Positions 48,001 through 57,867 of a stretch of 64,000 nucleotides of DNA are shown in pieces. The position numbers and the translations under genes are program-made. The notes under the pieces were generated by a model. The model did not search any database, was not told the origin of the DNA, and saw nothing but the letters and a program-made list of their open reading frames with translations. Within the stretch, counting starts at the first letter, position 1. Each line of letters begins with the position of its first letter. This DNA comes from Symbiodinium natans (lineage: Eukaryota; Sar; Dinophyceae; Suessiales; Symbiodiniaceae), in assembly GCA_905221605.1 (NCBI GenBank), contig CAJNDS010002355.1:408782-472781 (forward strand), given 5' to 3'.

Positions 48001-48499
48001 CGCTCTGGGGTTGAGGGTTTAGGGTTTGGGGTTTAGAGTGGGGCGACACCCAGCTGAAGGCTCTATGGTAGTTTTTGTTTTGTTGGTTTTCGTGATAATT
48101 TGTATTTTCAAGGACATTTCCTTCCAACTAAGACCTACGGTCTTAGTGTCGGGGAACGACTTTGGGCTCTCGGCGCGGGGGTGGGCTTCGGCCCGACAGC
48201 CGACTTGAGTCCCAAAAGGCACTCGGAGATCAAGACTCCCCACAAGAAATCTGAGGGTAGAAGCCCCTAAACCTTGAAGCTTCCTCAACCCTCAACCCAA
48301 AGCCATAAACCCCAAACCCTAAACCCGAAACCACAAACCCTGAACCCCAAACCCTAAACCCTAAACCCTCAATCCTCTAAAAGCTCCACTTGTTTTTTGG
48401 GGGGTCGGACTCCAGGCGAAGGTGCCCATCTGGAAGAAGGAAATCTATGCAGATGGCGCCACCTGGAAGGCAGAGCCTCGAAGCCGAACTTCCCCTTAG
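45083..48499 (+). CDS. MOCS2B: Molybdopterin synthase catalytic subunit, eight exons
   Basis: MoaE/MOCS2B moves sulfur from the small subunit onto cPMP to form molybdopterin. Exons: 45083?-45191 (GCGAITTFSG), 45405-45436 (GTTRDNFEGKE, with the active-site Arg), 45697-45741 (VVRLEYEAYEPMALK), 46021-46054 (ELESICRDVLE), about 46262-46317 (LRKVACAHRLG), 46591-46650 (VVPLGEASVLIAVASEHRAE), 47942-47980 (GFTACRYIIDTLK), 48416-48499 (AKVPIWKKEIYADGATWK then TAG). Each join keeps frame and rebuilds the family pattern, including the lysines of K-AKVPIWKKE and the His-Arg of SEHRAE. Donors are GC at 45192, 45437, 46318, 46651 and 47981, and GT at 45742 and 46055. The start of exon 5 gives about five residues more than human MOCS2B, so it may be off. 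An upstream first exon is possible. Confidence 0.88.
46455..46570 (+). repeat. TTTAGGG/TTTCGGG array in MOCS2B intron
   Basis: Heptamers with TTTCGGG variants. They occupy the 3' end of intron 5 in the G-rich orientation, an exception to the usual rule that C-rich repeats precede exons. Confidence 0.85.
46800..47450 (+). repeat. Degenerate repeats in MOCS2B intron 6
   Basis: A block with GACAGCTTGG(C/G)TTGGCGCGAAGGGG recurs near 46890, 46950, 47045 and 47220, joined to a second block (GACCAGGC(G/A)CAAAG(C/T)TGCAGCA) at 46837 and 47126. At 47262-47345 there is a GGGCCA hexamer run. Open frames of Ala-Trp-Leu-Gly-Ala-Arg or Pro-Gly repeats over it are artefacts. Confidence 0.75.
48300..48370 (-). 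repeat. CCCTAAA array at 3' end of MOCS2B intron 7
   Basis: C-rich heptamers before the last exon. The same intron begins with TTTAGGG units (48012-48035), so its ends can pair. Confidence 0.85.
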
Positions 48500-49840
48500 G
48501 CATGGGTTTAGGGATTAAGGTTTAGGGTTTAGGGCTTAGGGTGCCGAACTTCCCCGTACGCATGGGGTTTGGAGTTTGGGGCTTAGTGTGTTTAGGGTTG
48601 AGGGTTGTTTTAGGGTGTTTCGGGTATGAGGTTTAGGGTTTTGGGGGGCTTAGGGCTTGTGGCCATCATCAGAACTGTATGTGAAAAGGGCCGCAAGAAG
48701 CCTGAACCCTTGAGTCCTTGAGAATCTCCTCCTGCCGTCCTGCCGGAGGCCAACAAAGAGTGGGATCCCAGCCACAGCTAGCTCGGCTGGCCGATGGAAA
48801 AAGCACAGGGTTGGGGAATGTGTCCATCATTTCTCAGGTGCAAACCACTCTTGTGCTCCTTCTTGGGTTCTTATTTGAAGTCAGTACCCTGGTGAGACAG
48901 CCAACCTGATGTGCAGTATGACGAGTTTGCAGACTCCTCACTAATCCTGATTTATACACTCATGTTCGAAACCCGAACCGATTTCTCGCGCGGCCCGTGG
49001 CTGTCAGGCATCGCCGTGTTCGTATGCATTGCATGCATCATTCATGAGCAGCCAATCTGCACCAGAATGATTGGACATGCTGGCATGTGAACATCAAGCA
49101 AGTGACATGTCCCTAGCGTCTGTCACGGAAGCTCACTTAGCTGTGACTTGTGTCTAAACGATTGCCCCACGATACGTGGAGAATTTGCATTTCTGCAGAC
49201 AAGACTTGCAGGCAGGGTCGCAGGGTCGGCGTATACAAGTACTCCAGTTTGCGGTCCCATTTAGGGATTGCTACCAAAAAAATCACCTTGTTCGGAGAAC
49301 TCACCACATGAAGGTTGCAGAATCCTCCCAGCCAAGACGACAAAGAGCTTCAGCTTCAGTGTTCATGCCCTTAGAGCCAGGATTCCTTCGGCGGGCATGG
49401 AGATGTGCATTCCACCATTTCTCCCCAAAATTTCAAAGAATCAAGAAGTTAATGCAAACGCAAGTACGAAATAAGTCAACACAGTACTCAAAACGTTCGT
49501 AAACACTGCCAACAGTTCCCACGAGCCTTGCAGTGCAGTGTCTTTGCACTGCAGCTACAGGCAGGGCTTGTAGTGCAGGCAGAGACCATGCTGCGGCAGA
49601 ACGAGAACGTCAGCCCCAAGGCACAGGAGAAGGGTTCAGGGTTTTAGAGGGTTGTTTGAGGGTTGTTTGAGGGTTTTTTGAGGGTTTTGGGGGGTGCTTA
49701 GAGGGTTTATGGGGCTTGTAGGCTTGTCGGGTGCACAGGGCCCAAAGGGCCTAAAGGTTCGAGGGACCCTGAGCCACAACTAATCCGTTCCTACACCTGA
49801 ACAGGTATGCATCAGAGCAATGTGGACTTCCGAAGTTGCA
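48500..49840. other. 3' flank of MOCS2B and intergenic stretch
   Basis: G-rich heptamers at 48500-48655, then plain sequence. A frame at 49176-49502 is open, without motifs I recognise. 49645-49700 has GGGTTGTTTGA repeats. Confidence 0.35.
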
Positions 49841-49841
49841 T

Positions 49842-49951
49842 GCTTGGAGGTTCGTGGGCAGATATCGCTGGGTTTAAGTAGAGTAACGATAGTTTGAAGG
49901 GTGTTATAACCATTCTATCAGGGACTTGTAGCTACCCGTAGACCTCCAAGT
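49842..49951. mobile_element. Family A element
   Basis: Starts TGCTTGGAGGTTCGTGGGCA and ends GCTACCCGTAGACCTCCAAG. Lies between MOCS2B and UBE2S. Confidence 0.65.
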
Positions 49952-50001
49952 GGATTGGTTTGTGTAGATCCTCCTCGAAAGTGGGTAGATGGCCAGGTCT
50001 T

Positions 50002-50035
50002 CAACCTGCTCATCCGACAGATGACAGCGGCCCCC
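50002..50035 (+). CDS. Exon candidate before UBE2S
   Basis: After GGCCAG: VFNLLIRQMT with a GC donor. It could be an upstream UBE2S exon or belong to another gene. Confidence 0.3.
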
Positions 50036-50129
50036 TGAGATCACACATGCACAGAATACCAAAACTACACATGGAATATGTACATGTTATCTTGTTATGC
50101 ATTATTTTGGCTAGTTGGTTTTCCGTGTG

Positions 50130-50177
50130 TGTGTGTGTATATGTATATATATATATATATGTATACATGTATATTTG
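50130..50177. repeat. GT and AT microsatellite
   Basis: GT then TATA repeats, 16 bases before the acceptor at 50193. Confidence 0.85.
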
Positions 50178-50193
50178 TTTTGATCTATGATAG

Positions 50194-53100
50194 GATGCGT
50201 TGGCACGGCGCCTATCGCAGATCGAGATGAACAGCTCCTGTCCGTGGGGTATACTGCAATCCTCCCCCACATGCTGGCGCCCTGAAGACACAGGGGGTCC
50301 CCCAGGTTCGGGCCATGGCCCATAGAGCCGTCAGCTCTCTCGGACCTGAAGATGCACAGAGAGTGTCCTTTTTTTCACTTCTATTAAACCACTTTTCCTG
50401 CATGCAGAATGTTTCCTGGCTCCAAAGGCACTCCAGCAGGAAAAGCTGGACGGAGTACAGTTTGTCCCAAACCACGAGGTCCGGGCGAGATTGTGGAAGG
50501 GGACGGGAGTGCAGGTAGTTCAGGGGAGATGATGGCTGCCGATGGCAATGTGGCAGACCTGCATGGAGGGGTTTTGCATTTCCTGCGTGGAGCAAAAGAC
50601 CTGCCAGGATCCGCTGGATGTGCAGGCCATCGTTGAAGGACCTACGCAGACTCCGCCCGGGGTCCAAGAAAAAGAGGGTGTGGGATTGCCACTGCCTTGG
50701 GGCGGGGAGGTGGGATAATTTGAAGTTGTAAGTGGATAGCAAAGCCAAACATATACCCACAGGCAAGTGTGGGACAGAGGCGGCGGACACAGGATCATAG
50801 CTGTTCATGGCCCTGATCCCAACACAGCCCTAGGGAACCCATGGCCAAGGTACGAGGGGGGCACCTATCGCTTGAAAATCGTGATTGGTGCAGAGTTTCC
50901 GCAGCAGCCACCACGAGCAGCCGCAGTCTCGGCTGGAGTTCCGATCTGGCGACACTTCCTCACCCTAAACCCTAAACCCTAAACCCTAAACCGTAACATG
51001 CAATCCACCCGGTAAGTCACCGGCCGGTGCACTTCCTGTTGTGAGGTCCAAGAAGCACACTGTCATCTCTTCATGTTGCGCCTGTCCAAGGTCTTCTTGA
51101 CGAAGATCTTTCACCCAAACATTTCTCAAAATGGCGATGTGTGTGTGAACACACTGAAGAGGCCCGCCGCCCGTGGCCTTTCTTCTACATATGTATACAT
51201 ATATATATATATATGTATACGTATGTACATATACCTGTATATGGAGACATGTAACACGCTACATATAAAGTATATTTTTGATTCTTATTCTACATCGCAT
51301 GGACTTTTCGCGAATCGCTTGGAAGCAGCTGCCCAGTCCCGAGCCTAAACTATGACCACCCTTCTCCTGTTGCAACCCAACACACATAATTGTAACAACG
51401 TGGGTTTAGGGCTTTAGGGATTTAGGATTTAGGGTTTAGGGTTTGGGGTTTAGGGTTTACAGGGTTTAGGGTTAGCCGAATATGAAAGGCCTCTATAGTA
51501 AACCCGGAACCCCCATGGTTACAATTGTGTAGCGCGTTGTAGACTGCGAGACCCTCCGTGCGGCAGTGAACTGCTGGACGTTTCGAGAGGTTCGTGACAG
51601 AAGGAATGTCCAGCAACCCGAAAACAGCCCACCTGCAGCACAAACGGCCAAGAGCACAAACTACTGAGATCTCAAGCTCCTCAGCGAAAGATCCCGGCAT
51701 CATAGGTAGTGATCTTCCGGTTGAACCGCGACATCTTCCATACTTCTACCTTTCCTTCTCACCTGCCAACGTCCAAGCACATGATGAACCCTGAACGCTA
51801 AACCCTGGGGAAACAGTGCTCCCTTGTGTCACACAACCCTGTCCAGAAAACTCCAAGCCGAAGCTCTTAAGCCAGCCCCCTGAACCCGAAACCTCAAACC
51901 CGCAATACGCTCAACTTTGAAACCCTGACGCCCTAAAGCCGAACACCCAAAAAACCCTAAGCCCTAAACCCTAGACCCTAAACCCAAAACCACCCCTAAG
52001 CCTAAACCCAAAAAAACCCCTAAGCCTGCGGCCGCAGGGACTGGGATCCACAAAACTGGTCCCTGGGGCATGTGCTGCAGGTTGACCATGCGCAGGGGGT
52101 TTAGGGGTTTAGGGGGTTTAGGGGGTTTAGGGTTTAGGGGTTTAGGGTTTGGGGTTTAGGGATTTAGGGGTTTAGGGTTTAGGGGGTTTAGGGGGTTTAG
52201 AGGGTTTAGGGTACCAAGTACGGGGTCTGGGACCTTGGGCTAGAAAATGTTCTGCGTTCAGGGTTTAGGAGGCTGAGCTTAGGAATATTTTCGACACATA
52301 GGTCAGAGGGTTTGTAGTGCCAACTCAGGTTTGGGGCCTGGGGGTATGGGATGATGGATGCTTGAGCGCTCCCTGACACGATGGTTGCCATGAATCAAGT
52401 TGTGCCAGGGTGCGATACTAAATGAGCGACGTCAGCATGAGGGATGAAGAGTAGAAAGATCATCAGACAATCCTGTTGCAGGTAATTCGCTGTTTGCTCA
52501 TCGTACCATTCCCCGAGTCTGCTCTCAACGAGGAGGCCCATGTGCAGAAGTTGTCCGGGATTTTCCGTCCAGAGCGCGTGTCAGACAATTAGCTGTACTG
52601 AGTGTACTGAACTTAGGACCAGAATGCCATTGGTCTACAGTAGTTATAGACCGGTTTGTCCCAGTGCTCCACAGATGATGGCGCTTCCCGTGTAGTGCTT
52701 CTCGGGTTGATCAAGAGCCCTTGAGGTTTTCTTGCAAGTCAAGCTAGATTCCACCGTGCTTGCCCGCAGCCCACGATACAGCAGAGCTACGCAGCAGAAG
52801 TAGATGCAGTGTACCAGAGCTGCCTGCTTGACGGGTTGCTTGCAGAAGAACCAGCGACTTCACAGATTGGCATTCGCGCGCAGATCGCTGCTGGAATGCC
52901 TGAAGTTGCTGCAAGGCCGGACGCCTCTTCATGGAAAGCTACCATGAGCCCGGGAGCCAAGACAAGGGAGAGCAACCACCCGGCTTGGGAGGTTGAGAAA
53001 GGAGGTTTAGTTGAGTTGTTTGTGGATGTAGGGTGTAGGGTTAAGAGCTTCGAGGATCATAACATGGGGGCTAGGTAGACTGCCGGGATATTCGGGCTCA

Positions 53101-53864
53101 AGTGGATCCTATAGAAGAATACGTGCAGGGGGTTTTTAGATGGGCCATCCCAGATTGGTTGCTTTTGGTTGTGATTCTGCCGGCTTTTGGCTACGATCCC
53201 ACCGTTACAGAACACCGTTAAGTCACCGTTGAGATTCTAGTCACCAGTCGCGCATATTCGCGCATGCATCTGCATCCCCAGGGCGAGGCGCATTCTAGCA
53301 GCCACGAAGATGTCAGTTCTTGTTAGGTCGTTATGCACACTAGAGTCACTAGGGCTTGGCCCCGCTTCTCCCCTGTGTTTCTCCTTTGAAACTTACAGCC
53401 TCAGTGGCCTCAGCTATGAGGTACTACAGCCACGCGGTCGCAGCCCCGGGTGACAGTGACGCTGGTCGACACGGAGCCCCAACAACGGACAGTGGCGCGA
53501 AGAAATGGCTAGAAAGCATGAGAGTCACAGGGCCAATCGGACCGTGCGGTGTGCGCGCATGATGCGCAGAGGCCATGATGAACCGAGTCCACGCAGTGAC
53601 TGCGGCGGAAACCCCTACCAACTTGGTGAACACCCCGGAGGCAGGCGACAACTCAGAGGACCGAATGCAGGGGAAGAGTGGAGCTGGCTTCTGCTGGAAC
53701 AGGCAGTGCAATCTGGGAGGCTTTCTTGATGTGCACCCCAAACATCCAAACATCCCTGAACCCTAGATATAGGGATGCATTCAGGACCTGGAGCTTGCAA
53801 GAAAGAAGGCGATGAAGCAGGTGCACCCGAGCTCGCCTTGAAGAAGCCCTTGCGTAGAGCATGA
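50194..53864 (+). CDS. UBE2S: UBE2S-type ubiquitin-conjugating enzyme E2
   Basis: E2 that lengthens ubiquitin chains; in animals UBE2S serves the anaphase-promoting complex. Exons: 50194-50223 (DALARRLSQI), 50428-50478 (ALQQEKLDGVQFVPNHE), 50608-50654 (DPLDVQAIVEGPTQTP), 50850-50919 (YEGGTYRLKIVIGAEFPQQP), 51091-51161 (VFLTKIFHPNISQNGDVCVN), 52038-52080 (DWDPQNWSLGHVLQ), 52482-52541 (VIRCLLIVPFPESALNEEA). HPN and the catalytic Cys in DVCVN are intact. Split codons join exactly across GC donors at 50655 and 51162. PESALNEEA is characteristic of UBE2S. A C-terminal tail is likely in exon candidates 52770-53073, 53430-53520 and 53576-53735, and in 53785-53864, which ends LKKPLRRA then TGA, much like the basic UBE2S tail ending LRRL. 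The helix after NEEA was not located. Confidence 0.85.
50958..50992 (-). repeat. CCCTAAA array in UBE2S intron
   Basis: About five units in the intron between exons 50850-50919 and 51091-51161. Confidence 0.85.
51185..51245. repeat. AT microsatellite in UBE2S intron
   Basis: TATATG/TATACG repeats just after the exon ending at 51161. Confidence 0.85.
51890..52028 (-). repeat. CCCTAAA-type repeats at 3' end of UBE2S intron
   Basis: Imperfect heptamers (AACCCTAAGCC, AACCCTAGACC) up to ten bases before the exon at 52038. The same long intron has TTTAGGG units near 51403-51473. Confidence 0.8.
52090..52212 (+). repeat. GGTTTAGGG array at 5' end of UBE2S intron
   Basis: Ten bases after the donor at 52081. 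Many units carry an extra G or GG. Confidence 0.85.
52770..53075 (+). CDS. Exon candidate, possible UBE2S tail
   Basis: After CCCGCAG: PTIQQSYAAEVDAVYQSCLL, then LAEEPATSQIGIRAQIAAGM, PEVAARPDASSWKATMSPGA and KTRESNHPAW. Ala/Pro/Ser-rich, like a linker. A TTTAG-like run from 53005 suggests the true exon ends before that. Confidence 0.4.
53430..53520 (+). CDS. Exon candidate, possible UBE2S tail
   Basis: From a TTACAG near 53400: SVASAMRYYSHAVAAPGDSD then AGRHGAPTTDSGAKKWLESM. Protein-like; place in the gene unsure. Confidence 0.38.
53576..53735 (+). CDS. Exon candidate, possible UBE2S tail
   Basis: Frame MNRVHAVTAAETPTNLVNTP then EAGDNSEDRMQGKSGAGFCW. A second register is open. The acidic, Pro/Thr-rich make-up fits a disordered tail. 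Confidence 0.35.
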
Positions 53865-54467
53865 AGAAAGGGCCCCTGAAGGCCCTAACCTGTGGCTTTC
53901 TCGGCCAAGGGATGAGCATGAGGGTTCAGTCTCCCACGGACTCAGGGGGGTTTGGTTACAGGTCTTCTCACGTCTAGGCAGGATTCGGACTGACGATTTG
54001 TTCGGGATTTTAGGATGTCTGGGTTTGCGGGATTCATGCGGGGTGCTTGCTGTGGAGTTTGGGAAGCTGCCATCGTCTTTCTTGGCTGCAGCCTTTTTGG
54101 TTTAGCAGCCTTCACGCTCACGATATCGAATCATGAGGACGGGTCGGGGTTTAGGGTTCGGGGCTTAGGTTTAGGGTTTAGGGTTTAGAGGATGGGGTTG
54201 TTGCAGTCTGGGGCCCTAAAAACGGGGTTTGATATAAATTCTCGGCTCCTTTTGGTACCCTAAGTTGATGTAAAGGGGGAACCGAGACCCAAAAGAGTTG
54301 ATCAGTTTTGATCAACCCCATGGCATTCTGTTGCGTTTCTCTAGCATGAAGTGATTGGATTGGGTAAAGCCCAGAAAAAGTGAGGGTTTGGGGTTTTCGG
54401 GCTTAGGGTTTTGCTGCTTAGGGATACAGGGGTTAGGGTCTTCAGATTAGGACACAGCTAGCTCAGG

Positions 54468-54677
54468 GTGTCCATCAACACCCTGCTATCTAGCAAGCGA
54501 AACCATCAAAGCCAATGCTATTCAGACACCATGAAAGCCCTGCTATGTAGCAAGCGAAGCATCAACTTGTGTCATACTCAGAGGCTCCTCTTCCTGGTAG
54601 CTGCTTCCTTCGGCCTTTTCACAAGGGCCGCGGCTGACCCTTTGAGAGCTACACAAGCCCCCAAAGGACCCAATTGA
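54468..54677 (+). CDS. Possible first exon with signal peptide
   Basis: The later Met at 54531 gives MKALLCSKRSINLCHTQRLL then FLVAASFGLFTRAAADPLRA, a plausible signal or membrane helix. The DNA contains a direct repeat (CCCTGCTATCTAGCAAGCGA near 54481 and CCCTGCTATGTAGCAAGCGA near 54538). Stop TGA at 54675. It could instead be a small ORF. Confidence 0.38.
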   Translation: MSINTLLSSKRNHQSQCYSDTMKALLCSKRSINLCHTQRLLFLVAASFGLFTRAAADPLRATQAPKGPN

Positions 54678-54783
54678 TGGCCTATAATAGGCTATTGTGT
54701 AGGGCTCTTTGGGTGCCCCCAATCGCCAAATCCAAATCCTGAACCTCTTCAAGCCGCTCACCCCAGAGAACCCCAAGCCGCAG

Positions 54784-54871
54784 TGAGAACGAAGCCCGCT
54801 TCCTTATCTGGTTCCTCCAGGACCTGACACTTTATGTGGCGCGGCCTGCAACTTTCTGCTCGTTTCTGAAG
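54784..54871 (+). CDS. Exon candidate
   Basis: After GCCGCAG: ENEARFLIWFLQDLTLYVAR then PATFCSFLK, ending at a GA donor. Very protein-like. Likely joins 54907-54972. Confidence 0.5.
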
Positions 54872-54906
54872 GAATAACCAGTGTCCAAGACCTGTTGTTT
54901 CTGCAG

Positions 54907-54972
54907 CTTGGGACTCTGGGGTACTATGAAAGCCAGAGCGTCGTACATTCATTGACGCGGATTGATGAAAAA
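54907..54972 (+). CDS. Exon candidate with GC donor
   Basis: After TTCTGCAG: LGTLGYYESQSVVHSLTRID then EK and GCCCTAAG. CCCTAA heptamers follow. Same gene as 54784-54871 in all likelihood; family unknown. Confidence 0.5.
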
Positions 54973-55010
54973 GCCCTAAGCCCCTAAACCCTGAACTCCT
55001 TACGTTGTGC

Positions 55011-55072
55011 ACTCCCGGCCTCCCGGCACGGCACTTTCAAAGATGAGGATGTCAAGGCATTGGCCTTCACAC
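55011..55072 (+). CDS. Exon candidate
   Basis: Frame HGTFKDEDVKALAFTLQ with an acceptor CAAG at 55037 and a GC donor after LQ. Continues the series above. Confidence 0.42.
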
Positions 55073-55125
55073 TACAAGGCCCTGTGTACTTTGTAGCTAT
55101 TATATATATATATATACACAGTAAG

Positions 55126-55255
55126 CTCTTTGAGCCTCGGCTACTACAAGCCGGTGAAGCTTTTGCAGAATTGTCGACATTTCCTAAGGTGGTCCAGACT
55201 TGTTTCACCGAGCCGTACCTGAATTCGCCATGTCCCACCGTGGGCCGCGGGCTCG
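55126..55255 (+). CDS. Exon candidate
   Basis: After ACACAG: KLFEPRLLQAGEAFAELSTF then PKVVQTCFTEPYLNSPCPTV. A GT donor at 55188 is possible. Protein-like. Unknown family. Confidence 0.45.
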
Positions 55256-55295
55256 GCCCCAGTGCTTCAACCTGGACTGCAGTGTGTTCAGAATA

Positions 55296-55378
55296 GAGGG
55301 GCCTGAGCAGTTTGAGGGGGCTATTATATTTAGGTTTTTGATAAAGGGACCATAAGTCACTCCGACCCTTCTAATACT
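55296..55378. mobile_element. Family C element, diverged
   Basis: Contains AGGGGCCTGAG, AAAGGGACCATAAGTCACTC and TCCGACCCTTCTAAT. It lies between exon candidates, with the right end about 20 bases before an acceptor at 55398. Confidence 0.5.
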
Positions 55379-55398
55379 TGAGCACGCTTTGTTGGCAG

Positions 55399-55520
55399 TT
55401 CCTCGTCCGCTAGCATGGCCGTTCAGCTAGCTTCAACACCCTCTCAGTGCAGCAGTGCCCTGCACAAAGTGTGCCTACAATGCCTGCACAGACCTAACAG
55501 CCGCAGCGATTTCTTCATGA
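55399..55520 (+). CDS. Exon candidate, Ser/Cys-rich
   Basis: After TTGGCAG: SSSASMAVQLASTPSQCSSA then LHKVCLQCLHRPNSRSDFF. TTTAGGG units follow from 55532. Unknown. Confidence 0.42.
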
Positions 55521-55529
55521 ACTTTGTTT

Positions 55530-55580
55530 AGGGTTTAGGGTTTAGGGTTTAGGGTTTAGGGTGTAGGGTTTAGGTTTTAG
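55530..55580 (+). repeat. TTTAGGG array
   Basis: About seven units between two exon candidates. Confidence 0.85.
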
Positions 55581-55582
55581 GG

Positions 55583-55690
55583 TACTTCCTGGAGGTCGAC
55601 CCCGCTCATGAGCAGCAGGCTGCCGGCTGGTTATCTGAAGTGAGAGACATTCTCCCAACTCGTTCTGTGTGGCTTGCTGCAAGCCGCTCT
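55583..55690 (+). CDS. Exon candidate
   Basis: Frame YFLEVDPAHEQQAAGWLSEV then RDILPTRSVWLAASRS. A GTGAGA donor occurs after LSE at 55638. Unknown. Confidence 0.45.
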
Positions 55691-55790
55691 ATTATTATTG
55701 CTATTCTTGTTCTTAACATTGTTATTATTATGATTATTATCACTATTATTATTGAGAATATTGCTAATATTACTATTATTATTCCTGGCA
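55691..55790. repeat. ATT trinucleotide repeats
   Basis: Imperfect ATT/GTT runs ending at the CTGGCAG acceptor at 55794. Confidence 0.9.
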
Positions 55791-55864
55791 GGTCACCGAC
55801 TGCGAGTGCCAGATCTAGAGACGTGGTGGCCTTCTTGCTGCAATGCCGCCTGGCACACTGATGT

Positions 55865-56000
55865 TCCATCCTGATCGCTCTTGCCTGTGCCCCCGATGAG
55901 ATCAAGAAGCCCCCGTCCTTCGAATGGTTTCTGTTTATGGAGCCCCAATTCTGCCTCACATGGTGCCTCTGTAGAGACAAGCAGGACAGAACTACGTTTA
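55865..56000 (+). CDS. Exon candidate, Cys/Trp-rich
   Basis: Frame CSILIALACAPDEIKKPPSF then EWFLFMEPQFCLTWCLCRDK. Possibly preceded in frame by SPTASARSRDVVAFLLQCRL (55795-55860), which ends in TGA, so an intron would have to lie between. Unknown. Confidence 0.4.
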
Positions 56001-56066
56001 AAGGCGCAGGGGCATAAGTTAAGATCATCTCCACGATGCATTCCTGTCTTGTTTCTTGCCCAAAGC

Positions 56067-56152
56067 GATTGTGCAAACGGCTCGAATCGGCAGCTGAAGT
56101 CAGCGGCGACAACTTTCATCATTTGTTCTACGTGCTCACGCGGTGGTTCACT
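56067..56152 (+). CDS. Exon candidate
   Basis: After CCCAAAG: RLCKRLESAAEVSGDNFHHL then FYVLTR and a GT donor. Good helix pattern. Unknown. Confidence 0.43.
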
Positions 56153-56256
56153 TCAAGCGGCATCCTCCCGCTACCAGCCCTGTGTATAGCCACTCATCCT
56201 ATATGCTTGCACATGTAGAATGCTAGTCAGTCGATCCTGCGAAGCATGTAGTTGAA

Positions 56257-56421
56257 ATGCCTAAGAATAAGAACCCAGTGCCCAAAGGCAAAACACTAAA
56301 TCGAGATCAGCGCTCAAGGCCACGATTCACGCGGATGCGCCGGCATGTGCTTGCGGACTTTTGTGCTGCTGACAACAGCAGTGTATGGCTCTCAGTGCTG
56401 TCATTTGAAAAAGTACCTTAA
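56257..56421 (+). CDS. Small ORF or exon, 54 codons
   Basis: ATG context GAAATGC; reads MPKNKNPVPKGKTLNRDQRS, RPRFTRMRRHVLADFCAADN and SSVWLSVLSFEKVP before TAA. Basic N-half. I do not assign a family. Confidence 0.38.
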   Translation: MPKNKNPVPKGKTLNRDQRSRPRFTRMRRHVLADFCAADNSSVWLSVLSFEKVP

Positions 56422-56786
56422 TTTGGGGCTGTGGTCTGCACCATGTTTTTGGAAAGAGGCCTGAAGCAGGATCAACGCTTCCACCACTCCGGTCATGAGT
56501 CGTAGCTGTCATGGATGCTCTTCGAACTGGCAGTAGCCAGAAAAATCACCCCCAGATTGCCGCGAGAGCCAGCATCCCACAATTCCATGCCACCACGCCA
56601 AGTTTTTGTCTATCATGCCCTCATGGCTCCCCTCCCCCAAAAAACAAACAAAAAAATAGCAAGGTCTTTCATCTTCTCCGGCTGCGCGCTTGCGCCGGCT
56701 CACCCAGAGTCATGGATTGGTGGTTCTTGGTCCTTTTGGCCCTGGCTCGGAGCATTGGAATGTGATGCAGTCCGGCATAGTCAAAC

Positions 56787-57083
56787 ATGTATCTGAAACA
56801 ATGGAGCCTACCCCCCACACACCACCACCACGAAGTACTCATTCGCACGACATGTTGCAGCTGCGCAGCTTGGGGGATGTGTCTCCTGGCAGTGTTGGTT
56901 CTCTTGAGGTACTGCCTTGACAATATCCACGTGCGCTTCTGGCTGGGGGAGCGGCTGTTAGCAGAGTGCAGCAGCAATGAAAGTGCAGAAATAGCACCAA
57001 AGTTCCATAGCCCCGGTCCTAACCCATCGAGTTCATGGAAACAGCGACTTGATGAAACTGAACTCCAAACATCTCCAAGCTAG
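56787..57083 (+). CDS. Exon candidate, single-pass membrane C-terminus
   Basis: Downstream of residue 28: AAWGMCLLAVLVLLRYCLDN (membrane helix), then IHVRFWLGERLLAECSSNES and a Ser/Pro tail, stop at 57081. The first residues (His run) may be intron. Unknown. Confidence 0.42.
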   Translation: MYLKQWSLPPTHHHHEVLIRTTCCSCAAWGMCLLAVLVLLRYCLDNIHVRFWLGERLLAECSSNESAEIAPKFHSPGPNPSSSWKQRLDETELQTSPS

Positions 57084-57092
57084 ACTTGGGTT

Positions 57093-57263
57093 GGGTTAGC
57101 CTGAGACTGCAAAGAGGGCCCTCGCTATATTTGATGAGGATTCGTGCTTCGGTGACTGTCCCCAAGCGCCCTGAAGAGGATGTCGTGATCATCTGCTTAG
57201 CGCTGTACTTGTCCGCCCTGACTCCTGCGGCGGCGATGCGGCTGGGACGGCAGTTCTGGTAGC
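57093..57263 (+). CDS. Exon candidate
   Basis: Frame VSLRLQRGPSLYLMRIRASV, TVPKRPEEDVVIICLALYLS and ALTPAAAMRLGRQFW then TAG. Strongly protein-like. Unknown family. Confidence 0.46.
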
Positions 57264-57393
57264 AGTTGAGAGGGCATTGGCCTGCCCCTTGACCCTCTTT
57301 ACCTACAGTTTTATGTGGGTTAGAACTATGAACTAAGGGTAGATACTACTAAACTGTGGGTAAAATAGAGTCCCACGGCTGCGCCAGGCTGTT

Positions 57394-57449
57394 ATACAAG
57401 ATCTGCATCACGGCTCACCGCAGGACCCAGAAGGAGACCGAGCTTGTCT
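57394..57449 (+). CDS. Exon candidate with GTAAGT donor
   Basis: After GCGCCAG plus G: LLYKICITAHRRTQKETELV, ending at GTAAGT. One of few canonical donors here. Confidence 0.45.
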
Positions 57450-57544
57450 TGTAAGTTGCCAATGGTGGTGCGAGAGAGAGAGGGCTCCTGGAGCCTATAA
57501 CCCTAAACCCCTAAAGCCTAAACCCTAAACCCTATGTCCAGCAC

Positions 57545-57625
57545 ACATCGGACCCGGGATCAGATACCCGAATGGCAAATCTGAAAGTAGGGGCCTTGGG
57601 CACGTCCGGAGCCCTACAGGCTTTG
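57545..57625 (+). CDS. Exon candidate
   Basis: Frame TSDPGSDTRMANLKVGALGT then SGALQA after CCAG. Unknown. Confidence 0.36.
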
Positions 57626-57867
57626 AGTAGATCATGAAGGAGTTTGGGAGTTTGGGTGATCGAAAAAAAGCCCCTCAGGCAACCCTAAAGTTCCTTATTC
57701 TTGAACTGCCTGCAAGGAACAGGTAGCAGCCCACAGGAGTAGGAGGAGAAGGAGGAGGAGTTGGGTCCCCAAAGCCTTGAACTCCTAGAAACCCTTCAAG
57801 CATGTTGGCCCTGAATGTCTCAGCCACACGGAGCCAGACCCTAAACACACCCTTGCACCTGGCATAA

